From Nocardia nova (GTDB lineage Bacteria > Actinomycetota > Actinomycetes > Mycobacteriales > Mycobacteriaceae), in contig NZ_PSZE01000014.1 in NCBI RefSeq assembly GCF_002933465.1, positions 95,855 through 159,854 of the forward strand: a stretch of DNA of 64,000 bases, read 5' to 3'. This document shows, one piece after another, positions 1 through 7,255 of the stretch (position 1 is its first letter; each line of letters opens with the position of its first letter). A program made the translations under genes and the position numbers. The notes below the pieces were generated by a model, which saw only the letters and a list, made by a program, of their open reading frames with translations, was not told the DNA's origin and did no database searches.

Positions 1-679
1 GCGCCTGTGCCGGCCACCGCGGATCCGGCTCGACCAGTCGCACCGCCCCGGTCGAGCGCGCCGGGGTCCGGGTGCGCACATTGTGTTCGAACGGCACCAG
101 GCGCTGCTCCCACAACGCCCGCACCTGCGGCGCCAGCGCCTCGGCGTCGGAGTTGTTGTCCAGCAGGACATCCGCGGCCGCACGCCGCTGGTCGTCACTT
201 GCCTGTGCCTTGATCCGCGCCAGCGCGTCCGCGCGGCTCACGCCGCGGAACTGCTCGAGCCGGTGCACGCGAGTCTGCTCGTCGGCCATCACCACCACGA
301 CGAGATTCATCATCGCGCCGAGATTGTTCTCGACCAGGAGCGGAACATCCTGCACCACAATCGCATCCGCCGGCGCGGCGGCGATCAGCTCGGTCGTGCG
401 CCGGCCGACCAGCGGATGGGTGATCGCGTTCAGCGTCGTGCGTGACTGCTCGTCGGCGAAGGCGACCGCCGCGAGCGCGGGTCGGTTCAAACTGCCGTCC
501 TCGGCCAGGATTTCCGGGCCGAACGCCGCGACCAGTGCGGCGAGACCCTCGGTGCCGGGCTCGACGACCTCGCGGGCGATGGCGTCGCTGTCGACCAGAA
601 CAGCTCCGTGTTCCACCAGCAGCCGCGCCACCGTCGACTTACCCGCTCCCATGCCTCCGGTGAGACCGATACGCAACAT
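1..679 (-). CDS. coaE: Dephospho-CoA kinase, fused to a GrpB-like domain; 3' end beyond window
   Basis: Catalyses the last step of coenzyme A synthesis, ATP-dependent phosphorylation of dephospho-CoA in the cytosol. The frame opens at the ATG at 679 and is still open at the window edge, so the C-terminal part is missing. Residues 8-15 are a P-loop (GGMGAGKS), followed by VDSDAIARE and THPLV stretches typical of CoaE. Stand-alone CoaE ends near residue 205. Here the frame continues through RTRT into RLVEPDP and WPAQ, which looks like the start of the GrpB/UPF0157 domain that mycobacteria carry fused to CoaE (family knowledge). It is followed downstream by no visible gene. Identification of the kinase is firm; the fusion is inferred from about 10 residues. 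Confidence 0.93.
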   Translation of the reverse strand, partial: MLRIGLTGGMGAGKSTVARLLVEHGAVLVDSDAIAREVVEPGTEGLAALVAAFGPEILAEDGSLNRPALAAVAFADEQSRTTLNAITHPLVGRRTTELIAAAPADAIVVQDVPLLVENNLGAMMNLVVVVMADEQTRVHRLEQFRGVSRADALARIKAQASDDQRRAAADVLLDNNSDAEALAPQVRALWEQRLVPFEHNVRTRTPARSTGAVRLVEPDPRWPAQA

Positions 680-969
680 TTCCCCAGTCTCGCATCCCAC
701 CACGGGGTCCGCGCCCGCACCCCGGCCGCGGGGCGATCGGGATGATTACCCACCGCGTGAATCCTTTCCACCTCATCCACGCGGTATTGCCCATTCCGTG
801 ACGCCGGTGATATCGATTCGCAACTTTTTCCGCCCGATACCGACCGGTGGTCGGCAACTTTCCGACACGCCGGGGTCGAAGTCACGCAAAATCCGCAACC
901 CCACACTTTTGTTCCGCTACTGTTTCGCCGCGGGCGATCCAGGCCATCCGAGCTAGCGAAGGAAGATCA

Positions 970-1176
970 TTGGGCACCACAAACATCCAGTCGGGTCGCC
1001 ACCGGCTGGGTATGGCAGGCACCGTGCACTGCATTCGGATTCCCGCGGTTGCGGCAGCACTGGCCGAACATCGCCGTTCGTGGTTGACCGCCCTCCTCAG
1101 CCCGGCGCGGCACAGCTTCGCGGCCATGCGCAGCCGCGGCGGCGCCACCCGCTGGATTCCCGCCACGGCGAGCTGA
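970..1176 (+). CDS. Small ORF of 68 aa with its own RBS and terminator, unknown function
   Basis: I do not recognise this protein. A GAAGGA Shine-Dalgarno (958-963) lies 6 nt before a TTG start at 970, and the frame ends with TGA at 1174-1176. A perfect 12-bp terminator hairpin follows at 1195-1231, and no other plus-strand gene in the interval needs that terminator. The product is basic, with a middle segment AVAAALAEHRR and a Trp/Leu-rich stretch SWLTALLS; no signal peptide or known motif is visible. It lies between coaE and the phospholipase gene, pointing away from coaE. A TACTGT box near 915 could be the -10. An in-frame ATG at 1012 is an alternative start but has a poor RBS. It could also be a regulatory RNA rather than a protein gene. 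Confidence 0.45.
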   Translation: MGTTNIQSGRHRLGMAGTVHCIRIPAVAAALAEHRRSWLTALLSPARHSFAAMRSRGGATRWIPATAS

Positions 1177-1194
1177 CCAGTACATCGAACGTTC

Positions 1195-1231
1195 GGCGGC
1201 CCACCGCGGATTCGGTGGGCCGCCCGTTTTT
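1195..1231 (+). terminator. Intrinsic terminator after the small ORF
   Basis: A perfect 12-bp stem, GGCGGCCCACCG (1195-1206) paired with 1213-1224, has a 6-nt loop and is followed by CGTTTTT. The T tract is on the plus strand only, so it serves the small ORF at 970-1176. It abuts the stop codon of the converging phospholipase gene. Confidence 0.85.
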
Positions 1232-2760
1232 CACACCAGGCCGCTCGGGCTTCGACGCGAGCCCGATTCCTGGCTCGGCATCGCATTCGGCGGCACCGGA
1301 TAGGGAATTCCCTTACCGGCGGTACCGAGCGCGACATTCGGCCCACATTGCGCGAGTGCGGAACCCGATTTCGGTTTCGGATCGGTAATTCGCGGCGGCA
1401 CGGAATCGGGCGTCGAACCGAAATCGAATGCCGAGGTCATATCGCCGGTGACGCTGCGCCGCCAGGCGGTCACATTCGGAACCTCCACGCCGAAACGGCG
1501 TTCCAGCAAACGCAATTGCGAGGTGTGGTCGAAGGTCTGCGAGGCGACCAGCCCGCCGCGTGAATATGGCGAGATGACGAAGCACGGGACGCGGTAACCC
1601 AATCCGATCGGACCCGCGACACCGTTGGCCGCCGATACCTGGCCGAGATCCACCGTCAGGTACTCCCCCGGTGTGCCGGGAGGCGGGGTCGGCGGGGTGA
1701 CGTGATCGAAGAAGCCACCGTTCTCGTCGTAGCTCACGATGAGCGCGGTCTTCTCCCACACCTTCGGATTGGAGGTGAGGATATCGAGCACCTGCATGAT
1801 GCCCACCGCCCCCAACGCCGGTGGCAGCGCGGGATGTTCGCAGTTGAACAGCGGCGGGATCACCCACGACACCGAGGGGAGGCGATCGGCGGCCACGTCC
1901 GCGGCGAAATCCTGCGGATACACCGGGGCTTTGCCGCGCTTGGCGAGTTCGGAATTCGGGTCCGCGGCCTGTTTGAAGCACCCCATCATGCCGTCGAGGA
2001 TCACCGACGAGATCGGGCCGACATCGCGGTTGTTGTAGATCTTCCAGTCGACGCCGGCCTCCGAGAGGTTCTCCGGATAGGTGCGCCAGCTGTAGGCGTT
2101 CTGCGGGATCAGCGTCGGCGTCTCCACCATCGGCCCGCCGGCCAGACCGTCGGGGTCGATGGTGGCGGAGACCCAGTACAGCCGGTTCGGGTCGGTCGGG
2201 CCGAGTACCGAGCAGTGGTAGTGGTCGCAGAGGGTGAACGCATCGGCCAGCTCGTGGTGAACCGGAATATCGGCGCGGGTGTAGTACCCCATGGCCGCCG
2301 GACCGTTGGCAGCGCCGACGCTGGCCACCGACATCGGCATCCAGCGGTCGTTGCGGCCGCCGTTCCACGCCTCGTGCATACCGGCCCAGGAATGATCGGG
2401 ATCGTTGACGCACTCGCCGTCGAGGGTCGCGCCGCGGGTGGTATCGAGCCGGAACGGGACGATGAACCCGTCGGCGGTGGGCCCGACGCCGGGTGCGTAG
2501 CCGTACTGCTTCCACACCGTCGAGGGGTCGTCGAAACCTCTTACGCCGGAAAGGGTTCCGAAGTAGTGATCGAACGAGCGGTTCTCCTGCATGAGCAGGA
2601 CGAAATGCTCGATATCGCCGAGCCCGCCCATCCCCGCCGGGTCGGCCGCGTGCGCGCGCTCGATGATCGGATTCGCCCAGGTGGCCAGGGCCCCCGCTCC
2701 ACCGGCCGCCATGGCCTTCGCCAGAAAATCACGCCTGTTGATGCCGTCGAACAGACCCAT
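1231..2760 (-). CDS. Phospholipase C / phosphoesterase family, Tat-exported
   Basis: Phosphoesterase (PF04185) of the mycobacterial PlcA-D type, expected to cleave phospholipid head groups outside the cytoplasmic membrane. From ATG 2760 the product is 509 aa. The N-terminus has a twin-arginine signal (NRRDFL) with a hydrophobic stretch ending near AHA. The family hallmark ENRSFDHYFG is near residue 55, and VSYDENGGFFDHV carries further metal or active-site residues. The frame continues upstream to 2895, but that part is built from a tandem DNA repeat and precedes the Tat signal, so it was left out. The next gene on this strand is coaE, more than 500 bp downstream. The substrate (phosphatidylcholine, sphingomyelin or other phosphate esters) cannot be decided from sequence. 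Confidence 0.88.
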   Translation of the reverse strand: MGLFDGINRRDFLAKAMAAGGAGALATWANPIIERAHAADPAGMGGLGDIEHFVLLMQENRSFDHYFGTLSGVRGFDDPSTVWKQYGYAPGVGPTADGFIVPFRLDTTRGATLDGECVNDPDHSWAGMHEAWNGGRNDRWMPMSVASVGAANGPAAMGYYTRADIPVHHELADAFTLCDHYHCSVLGPTDPNRLYWVSATIDPDGLAGGPMVETPTLIPQNAYSWRTYPENLSEAGVDWKIYNNRDVGPISSVILDGMMGCFKQAADPNSELAKRGKAPVYPQDFAADVAADRLPSVSWVIPPLFNCEHPALPPALGAVGIMQVLDILTSNPKVWEKTALIVSYDENGGFFDHVTPPTPPPGTPGEYLTVDLGQVSAANGVAGPIGLGYRVPCFVISPYSRGGLVASQTFDHTSQLRLLERRFGVEVPNVTAWRRSVTGDMTSAFDFGSTPDSVPPRITDPKPKSGSALAQCGPNVALGTAGKGIPYPVPPNAMPSQESGSRRSPSGLV

Positions 2761-2794
2761 GCCGGTGCCGAGACCTTCCGCGTCGGTGAAATGA

Positions 2795-2866
2795 ACAGTG
2801 CCGGTTGACAGGACAGTGCCGGTTGACAGGATAGTGCCAGCTGACAAGACCGGGCCGGCTGACAGA
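2795..2866. repeat. Four imperfect 18-bp direct repeats upstream of the phospholipase gene
   Basis: Units start at 2795, 2813, 2831 and 2849. The first two are identical (ACAGTGCCGGTTGACAGG); the third and fourth differ at a few bases. They lie 35-106 bp upstream of the chosen phospholipase start, where a promoter or operator would be. Each unit contains TGACA and a CAGTG-like half that could pair as a loose inverted repeat. They may be regulator sites or slipped-strand duplications. Confidence 0.75.
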
Positions 2867-2951
2867 GGACAGTGGCAGATCCTCGCCGAGAACAATGGAT
2901 CGGCGGTATCGACGCGGTGACGACGGGCTGAATGGGTAGCCCGGAGATAGG

Positions 2952-2984
2952 CGAAGGCCCCGGTCCATCGGACCGGGGCCTTCG
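2952..2984 (-). terminator. 15-bp hairpin downstream of rpsA
   Basis: CGAAGGCCCCGGTCC (2952-2966) pairs perfectly with 2970-2984 around a 3-nt loop. It lies 16 bp beyond the rpsA stop codon. On the minus strand the hairpin is not followed by a T tract, while the plus strand has TTTC, so it is a strong stem but not a canonical terminator in the rpsA direction. Confidence 0.65.
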
Positions 2985-2999
2985 TTTCAGCTCAGCGAA

Positions 3000-4469
3000 T
3001 TACGCGTTGCCGGACAGCTTCTCACGCAGCGCCGCGAGCTGCGCGTCGCTGGCCAGCGAACCGCCGGCCGGCTCCGAGGAGCTGGAGGACGAGCTCTGCG
3101 CGCCGCTCTCGGAGGAGTAGTTACCGGAGGCACCACCGTTGGCGGCCTCGGCGGCGGCGTCGGCCGCCATCTTCTCCATCTGAGCGGTGTGCATCTTGTG
3201 GCGACGCTCGGCCTCGGCGTAGCGGCCTTCCCACTCTTCCCGCTGCTTGTCGAAGCCCTCGAGCCATTCGTTGGTCTCGGGGTCGAAGCCCTCGGGGAAG
3301 ATGTAGTTGCCCTGCTCGTCGTAGCTGTCGGCCATGCCGTACTTCGACGGGTCGAACTCGGCGTGGTAGTCCTCGTTCGCCTGCTTCAGCGACAGCGAGA
3401 TCCGGCGACGCTCCAGGTCGATGTCGATGACCTTGACCATCGCGTCGTCGCCCACGGCGACAACCTGGTCCGGCACCTCGACGTGGCGCTCGGCCAGCTC
3501 GGAGATGTGCACCAGGCCCTCGATGCCCTCTTCGACGCGCACGAACGCACCGAACGGAACCAGCTTGGTGACCTTGCCGGGCACGATCTGGCCGATGGCG
3601 TGGGTGCGGGCGAACTGACGCCACGGGTCTTCCTGGGTCGCCTTGAGCGACAGCGAAACCCGCTCGCGGTCGAGGTCGACGTCGAGAACCTCGACGGTGA
3701 CCTCCATGCCGACCTCGACCACCTCGGACGGATGGTCGATGTGCTTCCAGGACAGCTCGGAGACGTGCACCAGACCGTCGACGCCGCCGAGATCGACGAA
3801 CGCACCGAAGTTGACGATCGAGGACACGACGCCCTTTCGGACCTGGCCCTTCTGCAGCTGATGCAGGAACTCGCTGCGCACCTCGGACTGGGTCTGCTCC
3901 AGCCAGGCGCGGCGGGACAGCACCACGTTGTTGCGGTTCTTGTCCAGCTCGATGATCTTGGCCTCGATCTCCTTGCCGACGTACGGCTGCAGATCGCGGA
4001 CGCGGCGCATCTCGACCAGGGACGCCGGGAGGAAGCCACGCAGGCCGATGTCCAGGATCAGACCACCCTTGACGACCTCGATGACGGTGCCCTTGACGGC
4101 CTCGTCCTTCTCCTTGAGCTCCTCGATGGTGCCCCACGCCCGCTCGTACTGAGCCCGCTTCTTCGACAGGATCAGGCGGCCTTCCTTGTCCTCCTTGGTG
4201 AGAACGAGGGCCTCGACCTCATCGCCCACGGAAACGACCTCGGCCGGGTCGACATCGTGTTTGATGGACAGTTCGCGGGAAGGGATGACGCCTTCGGTCT
4301 TGTAACCGATGTCGAGCAGAACCTCGTCGCGGTCGACCTTGACGATCGTGCCTTCGACGATGTCTCCGTCGTTGAAGTACTTGATCGTCTTGTCGATGGC
4401 GGCGAGGAAGTCCTCGGCGGAGCCGATGTCGTTGACGGCTACCTGCGGCGAGGTGACGGTGGTGGGCAT
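3000..4469 (-). CDS. rpsA: 30S ribosomal protein S1
   Basis: Ribosomal protein S1, which binds mRNA on the 30S subunit. Four S1 RNA-binding repeats are visible (first around DIVEGTIVKV, last around DAMVKVIDID), followed by an acidic Ser/Ala-rich tail with a poly-Ser run. The start at 4469 (MPTTVTSPQ) was chosen because mycobacterial RpsA begins at the matching residue. The frame also allows an ATG at 4511, adding 14 residues, with a weak GAGAG upstream. Length from 4469 is 489 aa, close to the 481 aa of mycobacteria. It is a single-gene unit with a palindrome upstream (4528-4543) and a strong hairpin downstream. Confidence 0.97.
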   Translation of the reverse strand: MPTTVTSPQVAVNDIGSAEDFLAAIDKTIKYFNDGDIVEGTIVKVDRDEVLLDIGYKTEGVIPSRELSIKHDVDPAEVVSVGDEVEALVLTKEDKEGRLILSKKRAQYERAWGTIEELKEKDEAVKGTVIEVVKGGLILDIGLRGFLPASLVEMRRVRDLQPYVGKEIEAKIIELDKNRNNVVLSRRAWLEQTQSEVRSEFLHQLQKGQVRKGVVSSIVNFGAFVDLGGVDGLVHVSELSWKHIDHPSEVVEVGMEVTVEVLDVDLDRERVSLSLKATQEDPWRQFARTHAIGQIVPGKVTKLVPFGAFVRVEEGIEGLVHISELAERHVEVPDQVVAVGDDAMVKVIDIDLERRRISLSLKQANEDYHAEFDPSKYGMADSYDEQGNYIFPEGFDPETNEWLEGFDKQREEWEGRYAEAERRHKMHTAQMEKMAADAAAEAANGGASGNYSSESGAQSSSSSSSEPAGGSLASDAQLAALREKLSGNA

Positions 4470-4942
4470 ATGTTGGGTTGCTCCGGACGGATTGTGGTCG
4501 GTAGTGGACATTGGAACTCTCGGTTTTGCTGTGAAGTCACAGCGGTGGAACTACGTTGACGGCCATGCACAGCACATCGCTGCGACACAGCACAACGCTG
4601 TACTCACTGCAGAAACTCACAGCATCGGCTGCGAAATCACAGCCCGCGGGCAACTTCCGAAATCCGTAACCCCTGCGCCCGGTACCGAGCGCTACAGTAC
4701 CGACAGCGGCTACGCAAATGCCGAAGACACTCGCGGGAAACAGAGTACGCGACGTGAGTTACGCCAAGCAAACACGGGTCCCCACCCGCACCATGATCAT
4801 ACGTCCAGCACCGAACACCGTTCCCGCACAGGGTGGTACCCGTCACGGCCGAGATGTGATCACCCCGGGCGCGCACGCGCCGGCCGGATCGGAGACGGCG
4901 TCCGCGGGGGCGCGGACCGGGCCGTGCCATACGCTGCGAACC
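4470..4942. other. Divergent intergenic region between rpsA and a methyltransferase gene
   Basis: No gene is seen in these 473 bp. The rpsA side (4528-4643) holds five CACAGC hexamers, at 4538, 4568, 4586, 4618 and 4638, one of them inside a perfect palindrome. The methyltransferase side ends in a TACGCT -10 box at 4930-4935, 7 nt before its ATG. The middle looks featureless. Confidence 0.6.
4528..4543. promoter_or_regulatory. Perfect palindrome upstream of rpsA
   Basis: GCTGTGAAGTCACAGC has 7-bp arms around 2 nt and lies 17 bp upstream of the longer rpsA start. The arms contain TGTGA/TCACA, but the 2-nt spacer is too short for a CRP-type site. Four more copies of the half (CACAGC) follow upstream. 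A protein operator or a leader-RNA element for S1 autoregulation are both possible; neither is shown. Confidence 0.5.
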
Positions 4943-5824
4943 ATGTCCGACGACCCGCATCCGGCCCTCCTCGACGACGAGCGCCACGCCCAGGCCAACG
5001 CCCTGCTCGGCACCGCGCGGGTGACCCGCGCGACCGTCGGGTCGGCGGCCAGCGAGCGCGCCAACCGGCGCTGGTGGGATGCCGATGCCGCGCAGTACCA
5101 CGACACCCACGCCGACTTCCTGGGCGTCGACTCCGAGGCCGGAGAATTCGTCTGGTGCCCGGAGGGGTTGCACGAGGGCGACTGGCACCTGCTGGGCGAG
5201 GTCGCCGGGCGGCGAGTGCTGGAGATCGGCTGCGGATCGGCGCCGTGTTCACGTTGGCTGGCCGCCCAGGGAGCGCATCCCGTCGGACTGGATCTGTCGC
5301 GCGCGATGCTCGATCGCGGTCTCGTGGCCATGGCACGCGGCGGACCGCGGGTGCCGCTGGTACAGGCCGGCGCCGAGGCGCTGCCGTTCGCGGCCGAATC
5401 GTTCGATCTGGCGTGTTCGGCGTTCGGTGCGATTCCGTTCGTCGCCGATGCCGCCCGGGTGATGCGAGAGGTGGCCCGGGTGCTGCGGCCGGGCGGGCGC
5501 TGGGTGTTCTCGGTGAATCATCCGATGCGGTGGATCTTTCCCGACGACCCAGGCCCGGACGGACTGCGCGCCACGATCCCCTATTTCGACCGCACGCCCT
5601 ACGTCGAGGTCGACGCCGACGATGAACCGATCTACGTCGAACATCACCGCACGATCGGCGATCGGGTCCGCGACATCGTCGGCGCGGGCCTGATCCTGCT
5701 CGACATCGTCGAACCCGAGTGGCCGGAGTGGCTCGAGCGCGAATGGGGTCAGTGGAGCCCGTTGCGCGGTGAGATCTTCCCCGGCACAGCCATTTTCGTT
5801 ACTGAGAAGCCGCCGCGGCATTAG
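4943..5824 (+). CDS. Class I SAM-dependent methyltransferase
   Basis: A 293-aa protein with a Rossmann-type methyltransferase fold. VLEIGCGSAPCSRWL is motif I for S-adenosylmethionine binding, and VARVLRPGGRWVFSV is the usual post-motif segment. The substrate is unknown. ATG 4943 was chosen because a TACGCT -10 box sits exactly 7 nt upstream, the leaderless arrangement seen at several genes here. An in-frame start at 4718 would add 75 residues of unlikely composition. The last 26 bp overlap the 3' end of the opposing hypothetical gene. Confidence 0.88.
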   Translation: MSDDPHPALLDDERHAQANALLGTARVTRATVGSAASERANRRWWDADAAQYHDTHADFLGVDSEAGEFVWCPEGLHEGDWHLLGEVAGRRVLEIGCGSAPCSRWLAAQGAHPVGLDLSRAMLDRGLVAMARGGPRVPLVQAGAEALPFAAESFDLACSAFGAIPFVADAARVMREVARVLRPGGRWVFSVNHPMRWIFPDDPGPDGLRATIPYFDRTPYVEVDADDEPIYVEHHRTIGDRVRDIVGAGLILLDIVEPEWPEWLEREWGQWSPLRGEIFPGTAIFVTEKPPRH

Positions 5825-6701
5825 CCCGCGCGGCCCGGGGCAGCGGCGGCGGCGCCACCGCTGCCTTCCCGTCGGACACCGTGGTCTGTGCGGGGATGGG
5901 CGTGGTCTTACCCGGATCGGGTTTGGCCACCGGCACGGCGGGAGCGGCGGCGGACTCCGCCTTATCGGTGGGCGCTGTCTTACCGGTGGGCGCTGTCTTA
6001 CCGGTGGGCGCTGTCTTACCGGTGGGCGCTGTCTTACCGGTGGGCGCTGCCTTACTGGTGGGCGCTGACTTACCGGTGGGCGCTGACTTACCGGCCGGCG
6101 ATTCCGCACCGGCCGGGCCCGGGAACGGCGGCAGCGCCGCGAACCTCGGGTCGATGCGCGCGGTCCGGCTGACGTGGGTGATCCAGCGCCGTGCGCGGGT
6201 CAGCGGATGGTCCGGGAACTGCGGATCCCAGCGCGCGTCGTCGGCGACGTTGTAGGGCAGCTTGCCCTTGACCTCGGGCGCGTACGGATGCGGCGGGAAC
6301 ATGTTCGCGAAGCCGACCTTCGGCACCACCGCGGCCTCCCGGACGCCGGAGCGGCCGGTTTCGGGACACATGATCTTCACGATCGCGCTGCATCCGGCCT
6401 TGGGCACGACGATTCCGGCGGTGAAGCCCAGTCCGGTTGCCTGATCGGCCAGCGGGAACTTCTCCAGGCGCAGCAGGGCCGGCTGGGAATCCACGGTGAT
6501 GGCATGTGCCTCGATCAGGCAGCCGAACTCGGCCTGCAATTCGGTGAGGCGGCGGCGCAACGTGTCGATGTCGGACAGCGGGGCGGGTAAGTCCGGTACC
6601 AGATCGATATAGCTCAGCGTGATGATGTCACGGGTGGCCGGATTCCCCCACGTGGTCTGGTCAAGCTGCTGCAGTCCCCCGGTTTCGAACACGATTGGCA
6701 C
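5799..6701 (-). CDS. Hypothetical protein with hexapeptide-repeat C-terminal region
   Basis: I do not recognise the family. The 300-aa product starts at a GTG (6701). It has a folded-looking N-terminal part of about 200 residues with no signal peptide and no obvious membrane segment. A low-complexity tail follows, made of GK(T/S)APT hexapeptides and a Pro/Ala/Lys-rich end. The tail is encoded by an 18-bp tandem repeat (5962-6105). The 3' end overlaps the methyltransferase gene on the other strand by 26 bp. The tail may be a flexible linker or a cell-wall-facing region, but no export signal supports the latter. Confidence 0.6.
   Translation of the reverse strand: MPIVFETGGLQQLDQTTWGNPATRDIITLSYIDLVPDLPAPLSDIDTLRRRLTELQAEFGCLIEAHAITVDSQPALLRLEKFPLADQATGLGFTAGIVVPKAGCSAIVKIMCPETGRSGVREAAVVPKVGFANMFPPHPYAPEVKGKLPYNVADDARWDPQFPDHPLTRARRWITHVSRTARIDPRFAALPPFPGPAGAESPAGKSAPTGKSAPTSKAAPTGKTAPTGKTAPTGKTAPTGKTAPTDKAESAAAPAVPVAKPDPGKTTPIPAQTTVSDGKAAVAPPPLPRAARANAAAASQ
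5962..6105. repeat. Eight 18-bp tandem repeats inside the hypothetical gene
   Basis: Units of 18 bp begin at 5962, 5980, 5998, 6016, 6034, 6052, 6070 and 6088. Several are identical and the last is diverged. Each encodes one hexapeptide (GKTAPT or GKSAPT) on the minus strand, so copy-number change would keep the frame. Confidence 0.95.
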
Positions 6702-6810
6702 GCAACCAAGCTACCCATCTGTGACCTTTTCGCACTTCCTGTGGCGTTTTGTGTTCAAGGCGTGACCACCTGGTAATAAATACCGGACGAAACGGGTGTC
6801 AGGTTTGTTT

Positions 6811-7255
6811 TCATTCGGGGGTCTCCCCGGGCCGCCATGGGGAGCGCCCCACCTGGTCGAGCGCCATTCGCGGGGTGAACTCGATCTGAGCGTTGATGCT
6901 GCGCAGGTCGTCGGTCGCCGCACGGCACCACCAGCAGATTCGACACCATCGAGGCCCGCCGCTCCTCGTCCAGGTCGACCATTCGCTCCTCGGTCAGCCG
7001 CTGCAGCGCCATGCTCACCGTGCGGTGCCGGGCCGTCGGCTCCGGAGAGGGCCGGCGTCATCGCCACGGTCGCGGCACCACGTCGGGGGCGGCGTCGTAG
7101 GGGTGCACCGTGGCCAAGGTGCCGGACCGCGGCCTCGGATTGGGTCTGCACGTACTCCTTCGCAGTCGTCGACGGCAAAGGCGGATGGGAAGCTGTCCAC
7201 GACCCGATAGACCACTACGGCCGCGATCCGGGGTGCCCGGCCGGCGGGACTCTGC
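6811..7255 (-). pseudogene. Decayed SPFH-domain gene and adjacent Arc-like (ribbon-helix-helix) gene
   Basis: Reading the minus strand in alternating frames gives pieces of one known gene pair. AAVVVYRVVD, FAVDDCE, EYVQTQSEAAVRHL and ATVHPYD belong to the SPFH/band-7 domain. MALQRLTEERMVDLDEE and MVSNLLVV belong to its usual C-terminus. LRSINAQIEF belongs to the small Arc-like repressor that often follows. At least three frameshifts separate the pieces: near the AVDDCE/EYVQ junction, at CCTTGGCC, and after VPCG. About 80 codons of the SPFH middle are missing. The relic starts right behind the stop of the FAD oxidase gene and ends at TGA 6811-6813. Family assignments are from memory of typical actinobacterial sequences. 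Confidence 0.65.

Noticed and set aside
4528..4543. Reading the rpsA palindrome as a CRP/Cmr site
   Set aside because: The TGTGA and TCACA halves are separated by 2 nt instead of 6, so it does not fit the CRP family consensus.
3189..4559. 456-codon open frame opposite rpsA
   Set aside because: Antisense shadow of the S1 gene; composition (Leu/Asp/Val repeats) follows from the complementary codons.
4718..4942. 75-residue N-terminal extension of the methyltransferase
   Set aside because: Low-complexity, no RBS, and a leaderless promoter points to ATG 4943.
5962..6105. Regular short repeats considered as a CRISPR array
   Set aside because: Units are contiguous without spacers and encode a peptide repeat in frame; no cas genes are present.
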